This document shows positions 1 to 4,920 of a stretch of DNA of 6,557 nucleotides, in pieces. The notes below the pieces were generated by a model, which was not told the origin of the DNA, made no database searches, and was given only the letters and a program-made list of their open reading frames with translations. This stretch comes from Bacteriovoracaceae bacterium. Its GTDB lineage: Bacteria > Bdellovibrionota > Bacteriovoracia > Bacteriovoracales > Bacteriovoracaceae. Each line of letters begins with the position of its first letter. The stretch's first letter is position 1. The stretch is taken from positions 1 to 6,557 of the forward strand of contig CANETG010000150.1 of assembly GCA_947440875.1 (NCBI GenBank). The letters are read 5' to 3'. The position numbers were made by a program, and so were the translations under genes.

Positions 1-285
1 ACCTATCACTTGGTTCCGGATGAAAAGATCTTCGTCGGTAACATCATGGACGAGACCGCTAAATATTTTGGTTTGAATCTTAGAGTTCAGCGCATCCCGA
101 TGCCGGTTGTGCTGAAGAAAGTTTTTCCGCTTCTTAAGATCCCCTCCGAAGTCGATGCGTACATCCAAAACTCAACGAGATACTCGACTGCGAATCTTAA
201 AAAAGATTACCCTCAGTTGAAATGTCCTCTCGTCGTCGAATACCTACCGGCCGTCATGTCGCGTGCCAAGGGACTCTTCTCATGA
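1..285 (+). CDS. C-terminal end of an extended short-chain dehydrogenase/reductase (partial)
   Basis: The reading frame is open from the first base and ends in TGA, leaving 94 visible residues; the N-terminal Rossmann fold and catalytic Tyr-x3-Lys lie outside the window. The visible tail matches the C-terminal substrate-side region of extended SDRs (epimerase, thioester-reductase and fatty acyl-CoA-reductase-like proteins). It begins with a YHLVPDEKI-type strand, then a helix (FVGNIMDETAKYFGL), a proline-rich loop (RIPMPVVLKK), and a final STRYSTANLKKD...CP...EYLPAVM block, where such enzymes usually have 'F.T..ar..L....CPpl..Yl'. An NAD(P)H-dependent oxidoreductase acting on a ketone, aldehyde or acyl-thioester is inferred; the substrate cannot be read from this piece. 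The stop overlaps the next ATG (ATGA), so the two are probably translationally coupled and work together. Confidence 0.72.
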   Translation, partial: TYHLVPDEKIFVGNIMDETAKYFGLNLRVQRIPMPVVLKKVFPLLKIPSEVDAYIQNSTRYSTANLKKDYPQLKCPLVVEYLPAVMSRAKGLFS

Positions 286-2312
286 AAGAGGTCATTGTCA
301 TTTCGATGGGACCAGCCTCCGAAAACTTTGATCAAAAAGTTGCGATGTTTGGTGGTGAATTCCGAGTCAAGAGACTCGGTGTGGATTTTAATTTCAAACT
401 CGCCCTTGAACTCGTGAAAAAGTACCGCGACCAATGCGATGTCTTCGCCTTCGGGGGATTCCCGACTGAAATAAAACTCAATGGAAAATCCCACATCCAT
501 CATCAGGTGCAAGAGCTAAGGCGAGCGGCGGTTGACACACCGATTGCAGACGGAACAAGAGTAAAGTTCACAGCTCTTCCTTTATTCATTAAAAATCTCT
601 CTATGAAAGAGCCTTATCTCTTCAAGGGGAAAAGCATTTCTTTCTTTTCCGGGATCACTCAGTGGGATTATCTCCCCGCCTACCAGGACATTAATCCGAA
701 CTTAGTTTTTGCGGATCCCTTTATGGCCATTGGTGCTCCGAAGGTAATTAAGGGGACCGAAGATCTGAAGAACTTCGTCACCAATGCTTTACCGATCATG
801 AAGAGGCTGAATCTTGAAAAACTAAAAGAAAGAGATTTTACATCGCGGATTGCCCAGCTTCCAAGCATGAAGTCATTTTTTGATTCAGATATCTTTGTCG
901 TGAATGAAACTCAGCTCGATTACATCAAGCTTCAAGATCTTTCTGGAAAAGTTGTGATCATTGATCAGCTAGATGCTTTTTCGAGGAAAAAACTTTATGA
1001 GGCCAATGTCGCAAAGGTGTATAGCTGTTTCCCTGATTTCATTGGTATGCCTCATCTCGGATTCAATGGGCTCGAGGCGATCCTCATGGCGCATTTGGAA
1101 AAAAGCACCGTTGACCACGAAGACATTCTTGATGTCATCGGTACGCTAAAGCTAGGCCCGGAGATTTATACTCCCAAGCCAGAAGAAACAAATGCGATGG
1201 AGCGATTCTCCTTTATCGTCCATCCACTTGCGGCCAGTCAGTTTTTCCTCTCACCCACGTGGAAACCACTGGCCAACACTCCGATCGCTCCGTACGTAGA
1301 AAAAATTGCAGGAAATATTCCAGGCTATCACTACGGGAAAATAACAGGAATCAAATCGGTTTCCACCGGAAAAGAAGTGGAAGGTGATCTCTTTATGATC
1401 ACCATGACTCCGAAGATCATGATGAAGCAGCGGCCGGAAAAAATGTACAATGCCTTGAACCGCATGTGTGACATGGCGATGAAGCGGGGGTCAAAAATTG
1501 TGGGCCTCGGAGCTTACACAAAAATTGTCGGTGATGCAGGAGTGACGGTCAACCAACGCTCACCCATACCGGTCACCACCGGAAACTCACTCTCTAGTGC
1601 CTCGACTCTCTGGGCGGCGGGTTTGGCTGTGGAGAAAATGCAGCTCGTGAGAAAAGAAAACGGGATCTACCAAGGGACGGCGATGGTTATCGGGGCAACC
1701 GGAAGCATCGGAAAAGTTTGTGCTAAGGTCCTAGCGAACTCGTGGAAAAAAATTATCATCGCTGCTCCAAGACCTTATAAAATTCTTGAACTCGTCAGAG
1801 AACTCCAAGAACAAAATCCGAATGTGGAAGTGATCGGAACAAGCTCCGCCGATCGATACTCCTCAGAGTGTGATCTCATTATCACATCAACTTCCGCTCA
1901 GGGCGAAGCTGTCATGGATATTGAAAAGGTGAAACCAGGCTGCGTGATTTGTGATGTGAGTCGGCCCTTTGATATTAGTCTTGAAGACGCAGCCAAACGA
2001 CCGGACATACTTGTCATCGCAAGCGGAGAAGTGGAATTGCCGGGGGATGTGAATCTATCGCATACCATTGGTCTGCCTGGGAGTTCCGTGTATGCGTGTC
2101 TTGCGGAGACGGCGATTCTTGCGCTCGAAGGAAGGTTTGAAAGTTTTAGTATCTCGCGTGATCTTCAGTATGACCGAGTTTGTGAAATTGATCGCCTCGC
2201 GCGAAAACATGGAGTGAAGCTCTCTGCGATCATGGGACACGCGGGAGAAATTACAGCGCAAGAGATTGAACTCTGCCGCGAGCACGCTCTCAAAAGATTA
2301 AGTCAAAAATGA
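282..2312 (+). CDS. two-domain fatty acyl-ACP/CoA reductase-like dehydrogenase fused to a 'quinate 5-dehydrogenase'-type domain
   Basis: This is a 676-residue protein. I chose ATG 282 because it overlaps the upstream stop and has AAGGGA at 268-273; the frame is open further upstream, but inside the SDR gene. Residues 1 to about 305 resemble a ~310-residue family often named quinate 5-dehydrogenase: an opening VIVISMG strand, TPIADG (86-91), NLVFADPFMAIGAPK, and a late LSGKVVIID...FNGLEAILMA segment. Residues from about 309 (FSFIVHPLA) resemble cyanobacterial acyl-ACP reductase (AAR): TTGN (432-435), GATGSIG nucleotide-binding motif (471-477), and SSVYACLAETAILALEG. In that last motif Cys606 aligns with the AAR cysteine that takes the acyl group. 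The expected reaction is NAD(P)H-dependent reduction of an acyl thioester to an aldehyde in the cytoplasm; this is inferred. AAR itself is about 340 residues, so this protein is roughly twice as long because of the extra N-terminal domain. It could instead act on another acyl or amino-acid-like substrate. Confidence 0.8.
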   Translation: MKEVIVISMGPASENFDQKVAMFGGEFRVKRLGVDFNFKLALELVKKYRDQCDVFAFGGFPTEIKLNGKSHIHHQVQELRRAAVDTPIADGTRVKFTALPLFIKNLSMKEPYLFKGKSISFFSGITQWDYLPAYQDINPNLVFADPFMAIGAPKVIKGTEDLKNFVTNALPIMKRLNLEKLKERDFTSRIAQLPSMKSFFDSDIFVVNETQLDYIKLQDLSGKVVIIDQLDAFSRKKLYEANVAKVYSCFPDFIGMPHLGFNGLEAILMAHLEKSTVDHEDILDVIGTLKLGPEIYTPKPEETNAMERFSFIVHPLAASQFFLSPTWKPLANTPIAPYVEKIAGNIPGYHYGKITGIKSVSTGKEVEGDLFMITMTPKIMMKQRPEKMYNALNRMCDMAMKRGSKIVGLGAYTKIVGDAGVTVNQRSPIPVTTGNSLSSASTLWAAGLAVEKMQLVRKENGIYQGTAMVIGATGSIGKVCAKVLANSWKKIIIAAPRPYKILELVRELQEQNPNVEVIGTSSADRYSSECDLIITSTSAQGEAVMDIEKVKPGCVICDVSRPFDISLEDAAKRPDILVIASGEVELPGDVNLSHTIGLPGSSVYACLAETAILALEGRFESFSISRDLQYDRVCEIDRLARKHGVKLSAIMGHAGEITAQEIELCREHALKRLSQK

Positions 2313-2968
2313 AAACCCATCGCTATTTTTTTGAGCACATCACTGAATCGATTAGTATCAATAAAGAGCGAAGACCTTTCTACTGCAAACTAACGAATGG
2401 TAAATCAGAGGCCGGATTTCGATACCTCATCGCCCTAGAAATTCTGATGGTGCCTTCGGCTCTATTTTGGGATCTTTGCGCTTCGTACTATCAAAAAAAT
2501 GAGATTCCCTTCATGCGAGATGAATTGGTCAGCATGAACAGAACTCCCATCTTTGATGCTTCTAAAAGAACTTTTCCGGGAAAATGTCCTGACATTCCCT
2601 GGAAAATTTTTCAAAAAAAACTAAAAGACGCTCTCGCATCGAAAAATTCAGAGGAAGTCGTTAAGTGTGCCGTGAGAATCATCGGAGAGATGAAATCTTA
2701 CCCCGACTATTATCCGATGACTCGGCATCTTGTGGAATCCATCTTAAGATTTGCTTGGTTCTGTCCTCAAAGAATAAAGGAAGCTCAAACCAAGAACTTA
2801 AAAAATCCCAAGAAGCTCATTTTTAATCTCATGAATTATCACTTAATAGGTTTCTGGTTTTTCGTCCAAATCGATCGCGCGACCTCACCAGTCCATGCCA
2901 TGGGGATTCCCATGCTCACGAGTGAACTACCAGACCTCCTCAATGATCTACCTGTCGATCATTTCTAA
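2309..2968 (+). CDS. hypothetical protein, 219 aa, third gene of the reductase operon
   Basis: I do not recognise the family. The ATG overlaps the stop of the acyl-reductase-like gene (ATGA). There is no strong ribosome-binding site before it, which fits translational coupling and makes a shared role likely. The product is soluble-looking, basic and rich in aromatic residues, mostly predicted helix by eye. It has a Lys-rich stretch near residues 160-170 (EAQTKNLKNPKKL) and one hydrophobic aromatic patch (HLIGFWFFVQI, about 178-188) too short and isolated to call a membrane anchor. No signal peptide, metal-binding cluster or nucleotide-binding loop is visible. Cysteines are scattered rather than paired. 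It could be an accessory or substrate-handling subunit for the reductases, but that rests on position only. It looks intact, ending in TAA. Confidence 0.7.
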   Translation: MKTHRYFFEHITESISINKERRPFYCKLTNGKSEAGFRYLIALEILMVPSALFWDLCASYYQKNEIPFMRDELVSMNRTPIFDASKRTFPGKCPDIPWKIFQKKLKDALASKNSEEVVKCAVRIIGEMKSYPDYYPMTRHLVESILRFAWFCPQRIKEAQTKNLKNPKKLIFNLMNYHLIGFWFFVQIDRATSPVHAMGIPMLTSELPDLLNDLPVDHF

Positions 2969-2982
2969 TACTCTTTTTTTTT
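2942..2982 (+). terminator. possible weak terminator at the end of the reductase operon
   Basis: A 7-bp inverted repeat, AATGATC (2942-2948) and GATCATT (2957-2963), with an 8-base loop spans the last codons of the 219-residue gene. A run of nine T follows at 2974-2982. The run starts 10 bases after the stem and the stem is AT-rich, so this is not a textbook intrinsic terminator. It sits where one is expected, at the end of the three-gene operon. Confidence 0.25.
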
Positions 2983-2984
2983 GC

Positions 2985-3293
2985 GTTCGCCTTCATTCGA
3001 ATATTATTTATAATAAGAATCATATAGACTCTCTTCATTCTCAGAAGCCTGACAGAATAATTATCACAGAAGATGTCGCCAATCCCGTTGGTACAGTAAA
3101 AAGCTATCAAGAATTACTTTCAGAAATTAAAGCTCCACTCGGCGATTATTTTGTTCAAGGTAATTGGGAGTACTGGGAGACAGTGAAACAACTAGGTCAG
3201 ATTTTTAAGAAAAAAGGCATTCTAGATCTGACAATTAAACATCACCTGATCAAAGATAATGTATGGCTTATGCTGCTTTCTGGCGAGCATTGA
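2985..3293 (+). pseudogene. metallophosphoesterase fragment (YkuE/YaeI-like), truncated at both ends
   Basis: The frame reads like the middle of a calcineurin-like phosphoesterase: 'HIDSLHSQKPDRIIIT' matches the usual 'idalkPDlIliTGD' strand, and 'EIKAPLGDYFVQGNWEYW' matches 'lkAPlGvyaVlGNHDyW'. It ends at TGA after 'LLSGEH', where intact members continue for about 100 more residues including the metal-binding HTHGGQ-type motif. The usual N-terminal DxH motif is absent, although RLHSN (about 2988-3002) may be a worn version of DLHSN. The TGD aspartate motif reads TED, and GNHD reads GNWE; some members of the family may naturally carry GNWE. An in-frame ATG at 2943 inside the previous gene would give a 116-residue product if translated, but no ribosome-binding site supports it. 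A decayed remnant is the best reading. Confidence 0.6.
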
Positions 3294-3319
3294 AAAGATC
3301 CCATTTGGTGTAACTTTTT

Positions 3320-3508
3320 TCATCCTACCTTCTTTTCTTCAACAAAAACCTTCCGAAGTACATCATTCATCAAAGATGTATACGAAACATGATGCTTCTC
3401 AGCCAGATCTCTAATGGCTTCCAAAACATCTGAATCAAAATTGGCCGTAATCTTCTCTCTCGATACCTTCTTTAAACAAGGAAGAGTTGAAAGGTCTACA
3501 TCGAAGAT
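3320..3508 (-). pseudogene. ribbon-helix-helix antitoxin remnant (BrnA/CopG-like), 5'-truncated
   Basis: On the - strand a 62-codon open stretch ends in TGA (3320-3322) and is bounded upstream by an in-frame TAG (3509-3511). It has no ATG, GTG or TTG start. The translation carries a good ribbon-helix-helix pattern: strand KKVSREKITANFD, helix SDVLEAIRDLAEKH, turn HVSY, helix TSLMNDVLRKVF. This is the DNA-binding half of small antitoxins of the BrnA/CopG kind. The usual N-terminal partner-binding part and start codon are missing, and no toxin gene lies beside it. It begins 20 bases after the stop of the - strand membrane-protein gene. A dead remnant is most likely; a short protein from a non-standard start is possible. 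Confidence 0.55.
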
Positions 3509-3528
3509 CTAAAATCTTTATCCCAGTT

Positions 3529-3939
3529 CTACCTAGATTCATCTTGATACCTTCCGACGAGAATACATAGAATGCCACTCACAATAAATACTCCGTAGAA
3601 GCATGAATACCTTATTGCATTCCAATACTCGTAAGAAACGAATTGAAGAGGATTGCCGTTTGTTATGAGCAACAAAAGAGCATTCATAATAGCTGCGAAT
3701 AAAAGGGAAGCACACGTAATCTTCTTGTGTTTAAGCCCCCATTCTGAGAGTGCGAGGAAAATCCCCGTATTACCTATAGCTCCCAAAATTACCATGAAAA
3801 ATGAAAATTCAAATTTAATAGGCAATGTCACATACTCATCAGCGTACATCCGTGAAACTGGGTATAGAACAAGCATTAATGCTAAATAACCAAAGAGAAA
3901 AATTCTTAAAAAATTACTCTTTATTACATTTCTAAACAT
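3529..3939 (-). CDS. four-helix integral membrane protein of unknown function
   Basis: A 136-residue protein with four hydrophobic segments at about residues 10-29, 45-64, 74-93 and 110-130, so it should sit in the cytoplasmic membrane. Short polar loops join them and the tail ends in charged YQDESR. No catalytic motif, metal site or transporter signature is visible and I do not recognise the family. The start is well supported: GAGAGG lies 5 bases before the ATG. It is divergent from brnT and shares the 3940-4055 interval with it. No operon partner is evident; the downstream antitoxin remnant is on the same strand but broken. Codons are AT-richer than in the flanking biosynthetic genes, which fits acquired DNA. 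Confidence 0.68.
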   Translation of the reverse strand: MFRNVIKSNFLRIFLFGYLALMLVLYPVSRMYADEYVTLPIKFEFSFFMVILGAIGNTGIFLALSEWGLKHKKITCASLLFAAIMNALLLLITNGNPLQFVSYEYWNAIRYSCFYGVFIVSGILCILVGRYQDESR

Positions 3940-3944
3940 GATGA

Positions 3945-3950
3945 CCTCTC
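3945..3950 (-). promoter_or_regulatory. ribosome-binding site of the membrane-protein gene
   Basis: On the - strand GAGAGG lies 5 bases upstream of the ATG at 3937-3939. It fixes that start, and the next in-frame alternatives lack such a site. Confidence 0.6.
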
Positions 3951-4018
3951 TTATTACTTTAAGGCAAAAGTGAGCTTAATTCAAACAATTCAAATAACCT
4001 GGCACCTTTATGACATGG

Positions 4019-4048
4019 TTGACAACACACTATAGTATAGTGTACAAT
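4019..4048 (+). promoter_or_regulatory. sigma70-type promoter of brnTA
   Basis: TTGACA (4019-4024, a perfect -35 hexamer) and TACAAT (4043-4048, one mismatch from TATAAT) are separated by 18 bases. Transcription would start near 4054-4056. That falls on the first possible ATG of brnT (4056), so the toxin message may be leaderless or start at a codon further in. Confidence 0.65.
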
Positions 4049-4053
4049 AGTGT
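4027..4053 (+). promoter_or_regulatory. palindromic operator within the brnTA promoter, plus a third half-site
   Basis: ACACTATA-G-TATAGTGT (4027-4043) is a perfect 17-bp inverted repeat filling the -35/-10 spacer. A further copy of the half-site, ATAGTGT, follows at 4047-4053 in the same orientation as the one at 4037-4043, 10 bp on, and overlaps the -10 end and predicted start. An outer pair, CAACAC (4023-4028) and GTGTTG (4050-4055), is also inverted. BrnA-type ribbon-helix-helix antitoxins are known to repress their own promoters, so this is the likely binding site for the antitoxin dimer or the toxin-antitoxin complex; that role is inferred from position and symmetry. Confidence 0.6.
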
Positions 4054-4055
4054 TG

Positions 4056-4409
4056 ATGGGTCAGTTTAAATTCGTTGTTTGGTTGGCATACTGGTATCTT
4101 CAAAATGAGTCGTTCGAATTCGAATGGGACTCTGCCAATATGAATAAAAGCTCAACCAAGCACGGCGTTAGCTGCGATGAGGTTGAGTCAATCTTCTCAT
4201 TAAAAATGGCAGTTCCAATTGGACGGCAAATCAGTCCTGAGGTTGATGAAGAAAGACTCTGTGTTGTCGGCCCTGTCATCACAGGTAAATTTATTTCTGT
4301 GGTCTTCACTCTCCGTGATGGAAGAGTCAGGCCAATTAGCTCGCGTATTGCAAGCAAGAAGGAAAGGAGGCTATATGAAGAAGTCCGCAAAGCGCTTGAA
4401 AGCTTATGA
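4056..4409 (+). CDS. brnT: BrnT family toxin (ribonuclease)
   Basis: From ATG 4056 the product has 117 residues. BrnT hallmarks are in order: FEWDSANMNKSSTKHGVS (about 22-39), DEERL (64-68), a GKFISVVFT strand, RPISSRIA (92-99) and ERRLYEE (103-109). BrnT toxins are RelE-like-fold ribonucleases that stop translation and are held by BrnA; the activity here is inferred from the family. Most relatives begin almost directly at 'FEWD', so this one has about 20 extra aromatic-rich residues (MGQFKFVVWLAYWYL). GTG 4050 and TTG 4053 are in-frame alternatives, but no ribosome-binding site precedes any of them and the predicted transcript begins near 4055. ATG 4056 is therefore a choice by elimination; TTG 4083 would remove part of the extension. 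Poor initiation would keep toxin levels low. It overlaps brnA by 35 bases. Confidence 0.85.
   Translation: MGQFKFVVWLAYWYLQNESFEFEWDSANMNKSSTKHGVSCDEVESIFSLKMAVPIGRQISPEVDEERLCVVGPVITGKFISVVFTLRDGRVRPISSRIASKKERRLYEEVRKALESL
4364..4370 (+). promoter_or_regulatory. strong ribosome-binding site of brnA inside brnT
   Basis: AAGGAGG, a perfect anti-16S match, lies 4 bases before ATG 4375 and fixes this start although the frame is open back to 4219. The contrast with the toxin, which has no such site, predicts antitoxin excess from one transcript. Confidence 0.75.
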
Positions 4410-4611
4410 CAAGATCGAATTTGATAGTAAAGAAATTATCGAAGGCATGAGTCGTCTCAAGGGCGCTCGCAGAAAGCCAACCAGTATTGCTCTTGAGGAA
4501 GAACTCTTGAAGGAACTAAAGTCCATCGCTTTAAAGCGTGGCGTTCCCTATCAAGTTCTGATGAGACTTTTAATTGCTGAAGGTGTGAAGCGTATGAAAG
4601 ATGCTGCCTAA
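4375..4611 (+). CDS. brnA: BrnA/CopG-type ribbon-helix-helix antitoxin
   Basis: A 78-residue protein. The N-terminal ~28 residues are Lys-rich and polar (the likely toxin-wrapping part). They are followed by a ribbon-helix-helix DNA-binding fold: strand RKPTSIAL (about 33-40), helix EEELLKELKSIALKR, GVPY turn, then helix QVLMRLLIAEGVKR. 'GVPYQVLMRLL' is the standard second-helix signature of these antitoxins. It is expected to neutralise BrnT by direct binding and to repress the shared promoter through the palindrome at 4027-4043. Toxin-first order, overlapping frames and the strong internal ribosome-binding site are typical of brnTA operons. The fold matches the remnant at 3320-3508, but the two sequences are clearly different, so they are not recent copies. 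Confidence 0.82.
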   Translation: MKKSAKRLKAYDKIEFDSKEIIEGMSRLKGARRKPTSIALEEELLKELKSIALKRGVPYQVLMRLLIAEGVKRMKDAA

Positions 4612-4615
4612 TTTA

Positions 4616-4731
4616 AATGCCCGAACTGTTTTTTGGTTAATCAACCTTTTCATCACTTAAGCCGGTGAAGTCGGACCAGTAATTCTAAAAACATTTTTAA
4701 ATTTAATAAGTTAAATCACAATGCCCGAACT
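4616..4731 (+). repeat. 12-bp direct repeat AATGCCCGAACT flanking about 92 bp
   Basis: The identical 12-mer occurs at 4616-4627 and 4720-4731. The interval shows no inverted ends or gene. Each copy contains an ATG that would read MPEL; the second continues PEI, the first goes out to FFG and a stop. Confidence 0.6.
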
Positions 4732-4819
4732 ACCCGAGATAAAAAAATCAACCAAACTTTCTTGAACAATTTTGGATTCTTTGAGTGAAAAGATGCGTTT
4801 TCTTCTCGTCTGTAGTTTT

Positions 4820-4849
4820 ACGTTGTTTGATGTTGTTTGACGTTACTTG
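4820..4849 (+). repeat. three imperfect 10-bp tandem units
   Basis: The units are ACGTTGTTTG (4820-4829), ATGTTGTTTG (4830-4839) and ACGTTACTTG (4840-4849). Unit 2 differs from unit 1 at one base and unit 3 at two. A partial fourth may begin ATTCG. The 10-bp period equals one helical turn, so a phased protein-binding site is possible, though simple slippage would also explain it. Confidence 0.5.
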
Positions 4850-4920
4850 ATTCGAAAGGGCTATTGGGGCTATTACGTCTAATTTTTTTTATTGCATATT
4901 AGAATGCAAGAAGTTTGTGG

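Larger units (their letters stand above)
4612..4920. other. gene-free AT-rich stretch between brnA and the phosphopantetheinyl transferase gene
   Basis: No credible gene is seen on either strand. The stretch holds a 12-bp direct repeat (4616-4627 and 4720-4731). The second copy opens a short frame reading MPELPEI before it runs into a stop. There are also three 10-bp tandem units (4820-4849), a GGGCTATT doublet (4858-4865 and 4867-4874), and a 6-bp inverted repeat TTGCAT/ATGCAA (4892-4909) beside eight T. Both flanking operons end here (brnTA from the left, the NRPS operon from the right), so it is a convergent intergenic region. A GGTT-AATC-AACC mini-hairpin followed by four T at about 4636-4651 could weakly end brnTA. 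Confidence 0.5.

Noticed and set aside
222..281. Upstream extension of the 676-residue protein to 222
   Set aside because: The extra 20 residues (SSRRRIPTG...) are a shadow of the SDR gene; ATG 282 has the ATGA overlap, a ribosome-binding site, and begins right at the first family strand.
213..512. Open frames opposite the reductase and NRPS genes (for example 213-512, 680-868 and 2055-2285 on the - strand, 5874-6092 on the + strand)
   Set aside because: They lie antisense within strongly supported genes and show no family motif of their own.
4219..4374. Extension of the brnA frame upstream of 4375
   Set aside because: It overlaps brnT in another frame, while AAGGAGG directly before ATG 4375 and the usual antitoxin length settle the start.
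4616..4731. The 12-bp direct repeat as a target-site duplication around a tiny mobile element
   Set aside because: The 92-bp interior has no inverted ends and no similarity I recognise to a miniature element.
4612..4740. Integron attC recombination site or gene-cassette array
   Set aside because: A GTTAAAT-like box occurs near 4710, but there is no matching RYYYAAC partner or imperfect palindrome joining them, and the genes lie on both strands.
4793..4840. 15-codon frame MRFLLVCSFTLFDVV as a small hydrophobic peptide or leader
   Set aside because: It runs into the tandem repeats, has no clear ribosome-binding site, and nothing downstream on that strand would be controlled by it.
4892..4909. 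Inverted repeat TTGCAT-6-ATGCAA as a terminator for the - strand operon
   Set aside because: In the leftward direction the stem is followed by a run of A, not T. In the rightward direction the T run comes before the stem. The stem is only 6 bp.
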